From: Myxocyprinus asiaticus
Lineage: Eukaryota; Chordata; Actinopteri; Cypriniformes; Catostomidae
Direction of reading: 5' to 3'
Length of the DNA stretch: 64,000 bases
Assembly (NCBI RefSeq): GCF_019703515.2
Contig: NC_059365.1
Span: 40,933,501-40,997,500 of the forward strand
Position numbers and translations under genes: made by a program. Below the pieces are notes generated by a model, which had not been told where the DNA came from, ran no database searches, and saw only the letters and a list, made by a program, of their open reading frames with translations. Positions 1 to 12,500 of this stretch are shown here, piece after piece (position 1 is the stretch's first letter; each line of letters opens with the position of its first letter).

Positions 1-1760
1 TAAAATGATCTCATTAACTACGTTTCCATCCAAGGGTTTTTTTTGCAACAAAAAGTGTAGTGCATCAAATAGTTTACCGATGTAGCTGATGGAAACGCAA
101 GTTATCGCTAAAATTTCACAAGTGTCGACATAATATTTTTCCATTTAACTCTAGCACATTAACTCTATGTTGTAATAAACTGGTTTGGAAACACTTTTTT
201 TCAAGAAAATTGGCATTAATGCAAAAATATAGTGTCACATGACAGAATTGACCCCAATTGTTAGCCTGTGTTAATCATGATGACAAGGTATACATCCTTG
301 AAAGCCAATTTATTGTACATGAAGCATTACTTGCACTGTTATGGATTGGTCTTAATGGCATACCTGCACAGATTCGATGCTGCAAACACATCTGCTTCAT
401 GACACTTCCAGGAGTGCCAACACAAATATCTCTCATGCACCTGTCATCGACAAGTGCACGGAGAACAAATGAATGGCCACTCTTTGCGATTAATTTAATC
501 GCGGTAGACATCGGTTTCTTTTCTTAGACATCCGTATAAGTTGCTTTTCCCAACCATTCAAAATAATAGACGGCAATCATGGAATTAGCCCACAATACAA
601 AAAAAAAAACATATCATTTCTGTGCACAAAATGTTTTAAATTAAAAATAAATACACAATACTAGGAGAAAAGAATCAGTGTGCTTTTTTTTTTGGAACAC
701 TAACATATAGCCCAATTCTATAAAATTATTGTTTATACTTTTGAAAAAATGCCAGCAAAGTTCCCTGTATTAAACTAAATAAATTACCAAACGAATAAAG
801 CATTAAATAAAAAATATAAATTAACAAATGAAAAAATTATGTTGTTAGGCCTATATACTTGCCTTTTCTTTACACAAACTTAAATTAGCCTTACCCTGTT
901 CTGTTAATGAAAAACGTTGGCTGAATGACATTCTCAGAAAGTTCTACACTTTTTTCAAGACTAAAAACTATCACTATTTACCTCGGATCACATTTGCTGA
1001 GCTTCATCAGAAAATGTAAATTGCACTATGAAGCTAAAATTAATTTTAGATGACAATCAAGTTCAGTTGGTCGTTAAAAGTTGCTGGAGAAATATGCGGG
1101 ACATAATGCAGTTGTGATGGCGATGCTTTAGATTAGATGATTGTTCAAAATAGCCTGTTGAATATCAGGAATGTATCATATATAAACCCTGATATTACAC
1201 CACATCATTTATTCTTTAATAGCTGTGCACACAGCATATACACATTGATGGATGGTCTTTATACTAAGACCGAAAGTTTCCCCCACTACTTGGTGCAGGT
1301 TGCCAGCTTGAACAGGGCCATGACGATTCGCTTTCGGGTCGGAAACCGGTGGCAACCTGTGATAGGCGCAACATCAGGACCAATATTACAGTCCTACCAG
1401 AAGGGCAGCTGCTCCCTTTTGATTGCAATTCCATCTTCTGTTTGCATTTATTTGTGAAATTAAAATGAAACTGGCTAATTTCAATGAATTGAACTGGGGG
1501 AATTAGGGACATCTGGGAGGCGAAAGGTGCACAATTAGCGATAAACACACATTCTGTATGGAAACAGCTTAAGGGCAGATTTCTTTTGCGATAAACCAAA
1601 ACTTATGCAACAAAGTGTTCTTTTAAGCATGACGTCATCACGCACACCATTTTTATCGATAAAAGGCCATTTGAATGGAAACAGGCAGAAGACGGCAAAT
1701 TTCGCAAACATTTTCACTTTGTCAATAACAAAACAGCGCGGAAATTGGATGGAAACTAGG
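1..1760. mobile_element. Non-autonomous DNA transposon with TIRs
   Basis: The left end (18-33, ctacgtttccatccaa) is matched as an inverted copy at 1745-1760 (ttggatggaaactagg). Similar 'tttccatc' and 'gcaacaaa.gtgt' subterminal motifs occur inside both ends, for example around 45-60 and 1608-1620. The left flank carries TTAA and the right TTAT, which could be a decayed TTAA target site, but this is weak. The ~1.7-kb interior holds no recognisable transposase; the short ORFs at 258-527 and 1264-1599 resemble no family I know. The superfamily is not assigned. Confidence 0.6.
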
Positions 1761-1911
1761 TTATTGTAGAGATGTGCAAATCCATTAATGTCACAGAAAG
1801 AAAGATCTGTTACATTTTGAAGTTATGAGATCGATCACTGCTTCCCAGAAACATCTCGACTGGCCCCCTTAGTAGAGTCATAGAGGACAGAGAGAGGTGC
1901 GTTAACTCTGT

Positions 1912-1952
<41 letters not shown>

Positions 1953-2178
1953 TATTGAGGACATCTGATTACACCAAATGCTAGCGTGCTAATGATTAAG
2001 TGCCGTCCCCTGGCATCTGTAATCAGTGTCTGGCGTAGATTAAAAAGCTCGCTGTACTCTCTGTCTGTCAGCTGTCTTAACTCTACAGCTGTCCTTTCCC
2101 AACAACAAGAAAAGAAGACAAAAACGCCCTGCTATATAATGACTCCTCCACACCGGGCATTCCTGGCCCACTGCCAGT

Positions 2179-2214
<36 letters not shown>

Positions 2215-2730
2215 GTGAGTGCATTTGTCCTTTAATCTGATACCTTTTGATCTATTGCATGCTCATCAATCGCTAAAGAGAAAAGGGGGATTATTTATTT
2301 TGTTCTTACAAAGAAAGAACGACTGGAAGACATTGTCCGTTACTTCATGTTCCTCATTCCCTTTCTTTCATCTAGCAGAAAAAAAAGTTCTGCAACTTTC
2401 CTCCAGAGATGTTCACCCATTCTCCTTGAAGCTAAACTGCTACCGTGTCACACTAGGTCAAGAGATACCATGAATTAAGGGTGTTTTCACACTTAAATAC
2501 TCATTGAATGAATCAAACTTGAGTCATGTAAGTAGATCAAAAAGTGAACCGGGAATACACATATAAGGGAAACAAAATACACACTCTTGCAATCAACTAC
2601 AACATATTACAATGTAAAAAATGTATATATAAAGTAAACATTGTCATTTAACAACTATTAGCAGTAATTCATCAACAATTAATCATTAGCGGTCGCTTGA
2701 CTGCAAGTCAAAATCAACATGAACTCAACA
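1761..2730. other. Repeat-free stretch with two TG microsatellites
   Basis: No exon or mobile element was recognised here. It holds two (TG)n tracts at about 1917-1950 and 2181-2213. The rest is unremarkable AT-rich DNA, probably intron of, or sequence upstream of, the npm-like gene. Confidence 0.5.
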
Positions 2731-3189
2731 ATGAATAAAGGCAGGGCCTGGGTAGCTCAGCGAGTATTGACACTGACTACCACCCCTGGAGTCACGAGTT
2801 CGAATCCAGGGTGTGCTGAGTGACTCCAGCCAGGTCTCCTAAGCAACCAAATTGGCCCGGTTGCTAGAGAGGGTAGAGTCACATGGGGGTAACCTCCTCG
2901 TGGTTGCAATTAGTGGTTCTCGCTCTCAATGGGACGCATGTTAAGTTGTACGTGGATCGCAGAGAATAGCATGAGCCTCCACATGTTGTGAGTCTCCGCG
3001 GTGTCTTGCACAATGTGCCACATGATAAGATGTGCGGATTGACAGTCTCAGAAGCGGAAGCAACTCAGATTGAGGTGAGTAACCACGCCAGGAGGACCTA
3101 CCAGGAGGACCTACTAAGTAGTGGGAATTGGGCATTCCAAACTGGGGAGAAAAGGGGGATTTAAAAAAAAAAAAAAAAATGAATAAAGG
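2731..3189 (+). mobile_element. tRNA-derived SINE (family A) with 11-bp target-site duplication
   Basis: The head is tRNA-like, with an A-box-like 'gggtagctcagcgagta' near 2750 and a B-box-like 'gagttcgaatccagg' near 2797. These are followed by a ~370-bp unrelated body and an A-rich tail (3162-3178). The insertion is flanked by a perfect 11-bp direct repeat, atgaataaagg, at 2731-2741 and 3179-3189, which proves target-primed insertion of a complete copy. Two relatives lie at 36568 and 37911. This copy lacks bases present in the others, so it is a somewhat decayed member. Confidence 0.85.
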
Positions 3190-3330
3190 TTATAAGATTA
3201 AACGTTCAGTAATGTCCATGTTTCATGTGTTTTTTTTAACATCCCATATTAACGTATCCAGGATAACAGTGACAGGGATTTAGCTGTTACAATGCACTAC
3301 CTGTAAGAAATTTACAAAATTAAATTTTTA

Positions 3331-4474
3331 CATAGATGAGCCAAAAGATAATGACCACCTAGGTGCCTAATATGCTGTTGGTCCTCCACGTGCAACCAAA
3401 ACAGCGCCGACTTGCCGAGGCATGGACTCTACAAGACCCCTGAAGGTGTCCTGTGGTATCTGGCACCAAGGCATTAGCAGCAGATTGTTCAAGTCCTGTA
3501 AGATTTAAGGTGGAGCCACCGTGGATCAGACTTGTTGGTCCAGCACATCCCACAAATGCTCAAGTGGATTGAGATCTGGGAAATTTGCAGGCCAGGGCAA
3601 CACCTTGAACTCTTCATCATGTTGCTCAAACCATTCACGAACAATGTGTGCATTGTGGCAGGGTGTATAATCCTGCTGAAAGGGGCCACAGCCATCATGG
3701 AATACCATTACCATGAAGGGGTGTACCTGATCTGCAGCGATGTTTAGGTAGGTGACATCCACAAGAATAGCCGGACCCAGGGTTTCCCAGCAGAACATTG
3801 CCTAGAGCACCACACTCCCTCCACCGGCTTGTCATCTTCCCACAGTGCATCCTGGTGCTATCACTTCCCCAGGTAAAGGGCACACACGTACACGGCCATC
3901 CACGTGATGTAAAAGAAAACGGGACTCATCAGACCAGGCAACCTTCTTCCACTGCTCCAAAGTCCAGTTCCAGCGCTCGCATGTCCATTGTAGGCACTTT
4001 CAACGGTGGATAGGGGTCATCATGGGCACTCTGACCGGTCTGTGGCTACGCAGCCCCATACGCAGCAGAGTGCGACGCACTGTGTGTTGAGAAACGTTCC
4101 TCCCGTAACCATCATTAAAATTTTCTGTGACGTGCCACAGTAGACCTGTTTGTTCAGACGAGACTGGATTGCCTTCGTTGCCCTCGTGCATCTATGAAAC
4201 TTGGGTGCCCAACACCCTGTCGCCGGTTTGTGGATTGTCCCTCCATGGACCACTGTCGGTAGGTTCTCACCACTGCTGACCGGGAGCACCCCAAAAGCCT
4301 TGCTGTTTCAGAGATGCTCTGACCCAGTCATCTGGCCATAACAATTTGGCCCTTGTCAAAGTTGCTCAGATCTTTACTTATGTACCCAGACCTTGACATG
4401 TGGCCTTGTTAGGAGATTATCAACGTTATTAGATTCTCCTGTGAGTGGTCATAATGATTTGGCTCATCAGTGTA
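3331..4474 (-). mobile_element. Tc1/mariner-like transposon, near full length, inactive
   Basis: Terminal inverted repeats are visible: 'gatgagccaaaagataatgacc' at the left end and its complement around 4446-4472 ('ggtcataatgatttggctcatc'). The length of ~1.14 kb is short for Tc1 elements but typical of this compact group. The minus strand encodes remnants of a DDE transposase (see separate entry). No clear TA duplication could be resolved at the left edge. Confidence 0.8.
3520..4380 (-). pseudogene. Broken Tc1-like transposase
   Basis: Several minus-strand reading frames together resemble a Tc1/IS630-type transposase. The 3526-3798 frame ends with the hallmark 'FPDLNPLEHLWD', containing the third catalytic acidic residue (Glu), and carries 'FQQDYTPCH' around the second catalytic Asp. 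Frames at 4020-4289 and 4000-4191 cover the N-terminal half. Shifts between frames and internal stops mean no single intact protein is possible, so this is an inactive copy. Confidence 0.75.
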
Positions 4475-5874
4475 TATAGCCTACATATTCGTCAAATGAG
4501 GTTTTTTATATTATGATTAACAAGCGGCATGCTTCTGTATAGTCAATTTTTTCTTTGCATGCCTTAGCTTTTATGTAGAACACTTGATGATTATCTCATC
4601 AAAGTAACAAACTATACATTAAAGTGAGGATAAAATATGGAGGAATATTGCCAATTAAACATATATAGATACAGCAAATTCTAGCAAGGTGTCAGTGATT
4701 GCTTATATTTCAAACCCTTTAACACTGCCCATGGGGGGAAAAGAAACAAAAAACTATTGGCAAACTATGTGTTCATTTTGCACAAAACGTATTCCAGTTC
4801 CAAAAGCAAATATCAGTGAAGATGACTCAGCAAAAACGATTTATTGGTCTTCCTCTAATATACAATTTAAATGTACTTTAAATGAACTTTCCTTTCACAG
4901 AACTTGTACACGTGGGCATATAAAAAGTTTGTCCAAAAAAATGCTCTCTAGAATGAGAATGTCCCTCAACACTAAATTGTAAATGCCACCTACCTCCGAC
5001 TAGCAATAGCAAGTAGCAAATCTTGGTTTACAGCTATTATATAACTTAAGGTTAGTGGGTATTTATCTATTTTTTTATCACAAAGCAACGAGCCCTTAGA
5101 TATGCCCCGCCCAAACTTCCTGTTTAATTAGGAAATATGTCAACACAGGAAAGAAAACAGCTTAGCATGAGATTTCATGCGGTCTTTACAGACAGAGTGA
5201 AACCCTGAAGCCTTAATTTTAGTTTAAAACTTAATGCCATAAGTCTAAGTTTCAATGTCTAGTTTACAATAGTTTTTTAGTATAGTAACCTGTAAAACTC
5301 CCAATTAATTGGAATTATGAACATTTGAAAATAAAGTGAACCTGGTGTGCTTTGTGCTCACAATTCACACCATATGCAAACCAGACACCCAAGATGTTCC
5401 AGTTTGGTTCCTTTGTTGGGGTCTGAGTTCATTTGAAGCGTTTAACCAGAGTTCTTGCGAACTGCCCTCAGACCCTTAAAATGAACAAAGTGAACACTCT
5501 TGGGAGGCATTCACACGTGTTTTTGCATCCGTCTGTGCCAGTGGTAATTGCCTTAAGACTACACAGGAAGCACGACTTCCCCTAAAATTTCATATAAAAT
5601 GCAGCAATGACGAGTTTAAAATAATCTATTTAAGTTACATATTACTCTTCGTGATTGACAGAGTTTGAAATGTAATAGCACTGCTGTTTAGTGCAGAGGG
5701 TTCGGTGGCTTGTTCTATTCCTTGCACTGCATCTAGCTTTTTAACGCAGGAACGCTTCCAGTCTGAACGGCCTTCACAGTGAACGCAAGACTTTTAATGC
5801 TGGTGTCTCTGCCATATATACAGATCTCCCTTTTGCATGCATGCACACACAGTCTCCATCACTTCATTTCTATC
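4475..5874. other. Unassigned non-coding stretch with possible transposon debris
   Basis: No exon was recognised. Around 5335-5510 and 5560-5800 there is text typical of decayed fish DNA transposons, such as 'attcacac' and 'cagtgaacgcaag' motifs facing one another, but termini could not be paired convincingly. An ORF at 4689-4982 (97 aa) has no recognisable domain and is likely chance. Confidence 0.4.
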
Positions 5875-5876
5875 TT

Positions 5877-5910
<34 letters not shown>

Positions 5911-5914
5911 TCTA
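5875..5914. repeat. (TC)n microsatellite
   Basis: About 40 bases of TC dinucleotide repeat with one TA interruption. ORFs across it that read as poly-Ser-Leu are artefacts of the repeat. Confidence 0.9.
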
Positions 5915-6366
5915 TGTGAAAAACAAGATTCTGTCCATCAGTGTAACCCTTCAATCAGTGTGGATTCCTGGCTGGGTTACATGTGTAGACAGGCCAGTGT
6001 GTGTGTGCATTTACATCAGTCTGTAGCAGGGGGACAGTATATCTCGGGCACACATCTGTGCCCAATGAGCACAGACACACACCCACGCTCATAGAGGGTG
6101 GACACCAGATTCTGTAGTGAAGTTGTAATATTATAGACATTTACCCCATGATCCCTCTTCCCTGTGACCAAACATCAATGGCCACGTAAAATATTTTCCC
6201 TTTACAGGGCCAAATAGTTTTCTGCGAGTTGGAGGCATTTACATAGCTGGTGCTATAAGTAATTTTTTTACGACAGTAATTGATCGCTTACATACACTCG
6301 CTCATACCAAAGAAATAGCATTTTCTGTACCAATAATGCTTTAGTTTACTCTGATCTGTGCATGAT

Positions 6367-6757
6367 ATATAGTGGCCCAAAAATCATTTGGACACTTAAG
6401 CCACACTTAAAAATATATGCATATATGCAAACAAATGCTAGAGCTTTTCTCAGAACAAACTTTTTGGAGACATTTTTGCCATGACTTTTAAGCAACTGGC
6501 ACCAAGCATCCATGAGGAAGTCTCTCGCCGTAATGGCACCGCCCATGGAGAAGTCAGGAAAATGGTGGTTATATTCAGTAATGTGCAGAAGAACTTTTTT
6601 AGATTTCCTTTTGCAAACAGTATACAATAGAATAGAAGTAGAACAAGGAGTCCTGCAACAGATGGTATGGCCCCCACAGAGCCCGGATCTCGATATCATT
6701 GAGTCAGTCTGGGATTACACGAAGAGACAGAACCAAATGAAACAGCCTAAATACTAA
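6367..6757 (+). mobile_element. Tc1-like transposon remnant, internally deleted
   Basis: The left terminus is 'tagtggcccaaaaatcatttggacacttaag', a typical fish Tc1 end. Only the transposase 3' end remains: the frame near 6512-6757 ends in 'PPQSPDLDIIESVWDY', matching the third catalytic acidic motif (Asn-Pro changed to Asp-Ile, Glu retained). The DNA-binding domain and most of the catalytic core are missing. Confidence 0.7.
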
Positions 6758-6837
6758 GGGTATAAATCGCAAGTTTCATCACGATACGATCTTATTTAGA
6801 TTCTTTTAGCTAGCAATCCAATGTTTGCCGATACTTC

Positions 6838-7503
6838 AAAGTCTGCTGCGGATGTCCAGTGGGGGGGGCGCCAAAAGCGAGTGAAATAATGTTGTAATCA
6901 GACAATGTTTTTAAGGTGAATAATAGGATGTTTTTATGAGTAAAACATACCTCCCTAACTGAAATCTTGAACCTAAACCTAACCAATAGTGAGAGGTGGA
7001 TTAAATTAAATGAGAGATGAACAAAACAGACATCCTTACCCTTAACCAATACCTAAACCTAACCGATAGTGTTTCAAAAGCAAATTACACATTAAAAGCA
7101 CATTTACTGAAGCAACCATGTCATTTTGTGTCACTTCTATGGCACTTTTGCTTCACTTTCACTCTGAGCACCCATGGATGGGCTCGAGTCTGGGTCTCCA
7201 AGTCCAAAGTCCAACACTTTATCAGATGAGCTACCATGGAAGTAAACCACACTGGAATAAGTGTGTAAATGTAGGTGGGTCTGTAATACAAGCATTAAAA
7301 TGTATTTAATATATAAAATGTTTTTCAAATGATGCATTAGAGTAAAAGTGTTTTGATATCATAGCAGGGTGTGAGTAATGGAGTGAAAAATAATTGTTTA
7401 TAAAGTCATAAACGGCCATAGTACCCGTGATTTGCATGAAAGTGGATAAAAAGCACAGTTGTTGTAGCATCTCTAGTGTTCATTTCAACAGGAAACTGCA
7501 ACA
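6838..7503 (-). mobile_element. TIR element with tRNA-like core (family B), minus copy
   Basis: One copy of a recurring element whose ends read 'cggcag..cc.ggtgaaatgtccac' inward from both sides. The right end here is 'aggaaactgcaac' near 7490-7503; the left end near 6838-6875 ('gcggatgtccagtg') is decayed. The interior includes a 'cctaaacctaaccaatagtg' block (twice, near 6970 and 7050) and, near 7180-7240 in reverse, a tRNA-like segment ('agctcatctgataaagtg' read on the minus strand). Other copies are at 7605, 11785, 19687, 44619 and 54585. Confidence 0.6.
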
Positions 7504-7604
7504 AAATGTAGAAAATGGTACATGAAACTCAGTTTGCAAAAATGTAGTTATAGTAACTTTCATTCTATGAGACAAGGTTGGCATCATTTGAAAAACAATA
7601 CATT

Positions 7605-7926
7605 GATTAGCTTGTGCAGTAGCTCACCTGATAGAGTGTTGGACTTTGGACTCGGAGGACTGAGGCTTGAGCCCAGCCAAGCACGTAAGCTGAAAGTGTC
7701 CTTTAAGCTACACGAAATGATGTGGTTGCTTCAGTAAATTTGTTTATCATGTTGCTTTTGCTTTTAGAACAATAACGGTTAGGTTTAGGTTACAATTTAA
7801 GATTAGGGAAACGTTGTACTCATTAAAACCTCCATCTAAAATTCACCTTAAAAACTTTGCCTGATCACAACACCATTTTACTCGCTTTTGGAGCCCCTCA
7901 CTGGACATTTCCCTAGGAAACTGCAG
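7605..7926 (+). mobile_element. Family B element, truncated plus copy
   Basis: This copy begins inside the tRNA-like core ('cagtagctcacctgatagag', 7607-7626) and continues through the 'ggttaggtttaggtt' block to a terminal 'ggacatttccctaggaaactgcag' near 7900-7923. It lacks the left terminus. It lies head-to-head with the minus copy at 6838-7503, so the tRNA-like cores face each other. Confidence 0.6.
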
Positions 7927-8014
7927 TGAAAGGTGTAATGAAGCACGTAATTTCCACAGTCTCGGTCACGTAACTTTCATGAGATCAGACTGCAAATGTG
8001 GCATATGTACCAAA

Positions 8015-8236
8015 TGCTTTTTAGAGCCACTGTAAACTTGTGGTTACACTGCTAGGACACCTGACTTACATAGATCCACTGACTTGACACCAGATGGGTA
8101 CAAGGAAATGCAAGATGACTCAGAAAAGTTTAGTTAGTTTTAAGAAAAGCTCTAGCATCATTTGTTTGCAGATGCCACTTGGTTTATGTAATGCAATGAA
8201 ATTTAAGTGTGTCCAGATACTTATTGGGACTACTGT
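8015..8236. mobile_element. Tc1-like MITE or terminal fragment
   Basis: The right side 'gcaatgaaatttaagtgtgtccagatac' followed by 'ggactactgta' resembles the inverted terminus of the Tc1-like family seen at 6367. The left side contains 'gagccactgtaaacttgtgg'. The interior 'agaaaagctctagcatcatttg' matches, in reverse, subterminal sequence of the 6367 and 45475 elements. No coding capacity is left. Confidence 0.5.
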
Positions 8237-9445
8237 AAGTCCTTGTTTTAATGGTGCTGATACATTTAATTGTTGATCTCCTTTGAAAGTGAGGGTGTGA
8301 GGCAATGAGTATCTTGTTACTGAAAAACAAGTCATTTATTCCTCTTCTTGGCAGAGCGTCTCGTCCCCCCACCGCAGCTCAGAGCTCAGGACTTGTCCTC
8401 TCCTGCATAGAGGCAACGAATGGATCATTTGTACCCCACCATGTTTGTCAGAAGATGCTTTCAGTAGTGCAGCAGACTCGACCATTTGTTAATAAGGCTA
8501 AACAGTTGTTTGTTGCAGAAAGGCTTCAGTCAGTACACTTATCTGCACTTTAAAAGTTTGATTTCAGTCTGACTAAAACAATAAGTTTTCTTTTAAATAC
8601 CATGAAACGCAGACTGAAATTGCACCGGTCCAATTTGTGTGAAGTCGGACTAACAGGCCGACTAGATAATGCCACTGTAGCTTGGCTTCCTTCAGTATTC
8701 AATTACGCATTTGTATACTTGGAAAGACCGATGAAGACTGTAGCTCGAATACGCAAAAGAAACGCTGTAGCTCAAATATAACTGTGCATGTAAACATACT
8801 GAATGACTTATACCATTGTCTTTCTAGCAAGTCAGTCCACTGGCGGCCGTATTTGGAACGCTCCCAGGAAGCAATTTCCAGTCACGACAGTACAGCTCCT
8901 ATCTCCGGGAAAGACCGAAATCTCGTTGATTGATAGGTGTTGTCTGTATCTAAAAGGTGATTGGCTCTTTTGCCTTTAAGGCGGGAAGTCCTGTCTACAT
9001 CTGTTGAACTTTGGGCGTTCCCATTTCTCCCTTTCATTTTAATAGAAGTGGCCTGTCTCTGCTGGTAGCCATCACACTTACAAAAATTCAAGAGATCTTC
9101 TTTTGTCGCATTGATGATGCATGTCATTGCATAGGCTTACGTGCTTGCGTTTTTGGAGAAGGCAGAGGTTTTCATTTGTATTTGAAATTGAAAAGTAACA
9201 CGTTACCTGTTTGAAATGGTAACTCAAAAGGTATCATGGTGGCATGTTACTGTATTTGTTACTAACAGAAAGTATTCTGAATATAAACCAATGGTATTTA
9301 CAACCTTAGTTTTCTGATTGCAAATGGCATTTTGTCTAACTTAACAGTATTTATTGAGAATGTGACTTGTTCACTGTTTTAAAGTGTGGTTTTAACATGT
9401 TTTGCTGGGCTTTGGGTAGATGAATAGAGTTTCTCTTATTCACAG
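8237..9445. other. Probable npm intron sequence, no exon recognised
   Basis: This stretch precedes the first recognised npm exon. It contains a possible MITE fragment near 8560-8640 ('cagtctgactaaaacaataag') and otherwise no identified repeat. The ORF at 8305-8553 has no recognisable domain. I looked for an acidic (Asp/Glu-rich) exon expected upstream in nucleophosmin genes and did not find one. Confidence 0.4.
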
Positions 9446-9553
9446 GCACCACAGAAAGTAAAAGACAAGTCCGCAGCAGGACCTTTTGGGAAGGCTCCCA
9501 GCGCTTCCAACCTGAGTGAGGTCAAAAACAAACTGTCATCAGCAGTTAAAGAG
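9446..9553 (+). CDS. npm-like exon: linker and first C-terminal helix
   Basis: This 108-nt phase-0 exon encodes 36 residues, from APQKVKDKS to SSAVKE. The acceptor is 'ttattcacag' and the donor 'gag|gtatgt'. The lysine-rich start is the basic linker, and 'LSEVKNKLSSAVKE' corresponds to the first helix of the NPM1 C-terminal domain (human counterpart VEDIKAKMQASIEK). Confidence 0.88.
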
Positions 9554-12500
9554 GTATGTAAACAACTCAACCTGTTCCCTTCCATACTTACATTGGTTTC
9601 TCTGCGAACTGTGTATCTATTTCTTTTGGTGAACTACCAATAAAATGTTGATTGTTCAATCTAAATAAGCACCCCATTTGATGTAGTCAAAGTTCTGACA
9701 AACAAACACACACGTCATGTGTTAACGGTAATCGGCCAAGTCAACAGACGCAGCGTTGGTCAGATGTTAATGAGGTGTGCGAGTAACAAAGTTGAGGCCG
9801 GAGGGGGGATGACCAGCTCTATGACATCACCGTATCGGCCCTGTGCTGGGATTAAGCAGCCTTCCTGAGCCCACCTGCTTATTTCCTCAATCAACTCCTA
9901 AACACATTGATTCACTCAGCACCCTGACCACTAACTGGAGACCACCTTAGTCACCAGCGTCACCCTCATCATCATCTTTTTCTTCTCTATTAGAGCCTTC
10001 TTGATCTTTTTGAGGGTCTCATGGCATCGGTATGTTCTCAGAAACCGGTAAACAAAAGTGTGTAAGTAAATACGTGGCAGGATAATGAGAATCAGTATAT
10101 TGGGTTTCTGTAATGTATTAAGATTTTTTTTCTCTCTCTTTTCCAAATTGCAGTTTCGACAATTAATATCAGTATAGTGCGTGTGTGGTATGTTGTCGAT
10201 TACTAGAGACAGTACCTCTGACTCCTCCTGTCAGTAGGGATGGGAATTGTAAATAATTTAATGATTCCATTTCCGATTCCTTTTTAAAGAATCTGAGTCC
10301 TTAATGTTTGGCACTGTAGATTCAAAAGGACCGGCTTATTACAGTCATTCATTCAGGAATCTGACTACACTGGCGCTGGAGGTTTCGGGCTGTAGATTCA
10401 AAAGAACCAGCTCTTAATAGTAATTCGTACAGGAATCTGACTACACTGGTACCTCAGATGCTTTAGAGGTCCAAGGCATTCAGAGTAGGGTTTACATGTT
10501 TAAAAAGCCTTTATTAAGTCATGGTTATTGGATTAAAACATACCACAAACCGAGTAATTTGATTGGAAATTGGACTACACTGGTTGCGCTGTATGCTTCA
10601 CGCTGTAGATTCAAAAGAGTCATAAGAGTCCTCCTTTTGAGAATTGGATTACACTGGTGCTGTATGTTTCACGCTATAGATTCAAAAGAACCTTCTCATA
10701 AGAGTCATTTGTTCAGGAATCAGACTACACTGCTTGCGCTGTATGTTTTGCGCTGTAGATTTAAAAGAACCAGCTCATTACAGTAATTTGTTTGGGAATC
10801 GGAAAATGCTAGTCGCACTGTGTTTCACGCTGTAGATTGAAAAGAACCGGCTTATTTGGGACAGTTCGGTTTGAGTACATTGTTTTTGTTGTGTGTTTCA
10901 CATTGTAGATTCAGTAGATGGGCATCGCTGTCGCTGAATAACACTGCAGGAAACAATGTCAGATTATAGTGGTAGTGCGGTGTTCTGTCTGCATTGGTGG
11001 GAAAATTGCACATTTGTGAAGTTAATGGAACCAAATGTCATAAAAATCAAAATGTTCCTATATTTTATTTTATTTTTTAATAAATAATCCTGACCTTACC
11101 CATCAGCTTGTTAAAAAAAAAAAAAAGTAAGCTGCTGGCTGATATGAAACTGGAAGGATACAGCGGATGAATTGTGTTTAGCAGATATGATGATTTGTGT
11201 CCGTGTGATTTCATTTGGTCTGCTGTAGATAAGGGGAACTGGAATTACTACATAGGCCACAAAAAAAAATTATGTATGTTCACTGAAGTGCATCCAACAC
11301 CCAACGACTCACCCTGTTCATCACCGCTGTAGCACTCTGGCGCAAAGTCAGAATGATCTCAACACTTTGCAGAGAGACACGAGTCATGAAAAAGAGCCTT
11401 TTAATTTCTTCAAAAATATGTTTCTCTGAACAGGGGAAGCCACTTCCAAAAACGGAACAGAAGTTTGAGAACTATGCTAAAAGCTCTTTCAGGATCTCCG
11501 ATAAACAAGTGAGTATCGTCCCTTTCATAAAACACTGTCACACTGTAGCTAGATTTTTTGTAGCATTTGTACATTTTGGAAAAGCATGTACAGCACTTAT
11601 GGCCCTGACACAATTTATCAACACTTCTAAGAGGTCTCTTATGAGAATAGTTCACTTATGTAAGGATCCACTAGATTAAGACCCTACTGCTGAGAAGATG
11701 AGACTCCTCAGACGAAATGGGTGAAGATGCTCAACTAGTTGATTGGTAATGTCCTAGAATCATTTTTCCATGGCTTGTTGTACTTGTTGTGGCAGTTTCT
11801 TGGTGAAATGAACACTAGAGTCCAACTGATAGAGCGTTGCACTTGTGATGCAAAGGATCGGGGTACGAGTCCTGAAGAGCACGCAAGTCAACATGTGAGT
11901 TGAAAGTGTCATAAAAGCACCAAAAAATGACGTGGTTGCTTCAGAAATTGCATTTTTCATCTCACATTTGCTTTTTATGACACTATCGTTTAGGTTTAGG
12001 GTTGGGAAGTTTTTTTTTTGTTTTTTTTTAACCCGATAGAGCATTAACCTTAAACCCTCATCTGTTTGGAAGAACATTCAACTCCCTTTTAGTGCCACAC
12101 AGTAGACATTTCACCTTGCAACTGTTGCAATACGTGTAAGAAGCCACATACTATTATTTTATTACAAATGTTGCCACAGTCATGTAATTTTCATGAGATC
12201 AGGCTCAGTTAAAAAAAAGCTGTCTGAAGGGCAGTTGAATGGAACAAAAGGCATTTCTAACATGACGCGTCGTCATAAGAACGCAAATGCTCATGTGTAA
12301 ATACAGTATGTGTCACAATTACCAATAGACCTACACTTAAAAAATATTTGGAGTCTGACAGTTGAAATGGTTTGTTAAAGTGGGTTTGTTGCAAAAGCGG
12401 TGCTGTAAGGGCTGTAGTGGCATTGCTTTAAAGGTGATGAATTTAGAGATGCAACCTTTGTAGGGTTTGACAGTCCAACAGTTACTGTTAGCACACTAAA

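Noticed and set aside
2742..2820. Possible tRNA gene
   Set aside because: It is the head of a SINE with body, A-tail and 11-bp target duplication.
8305..8553. 82-residue ORF with 'QKMLSVVQQTRPFVNKAKQ'
   Set aside because: No match to nucleophosmin or any domain I recognise, and no good flanking splice sites.
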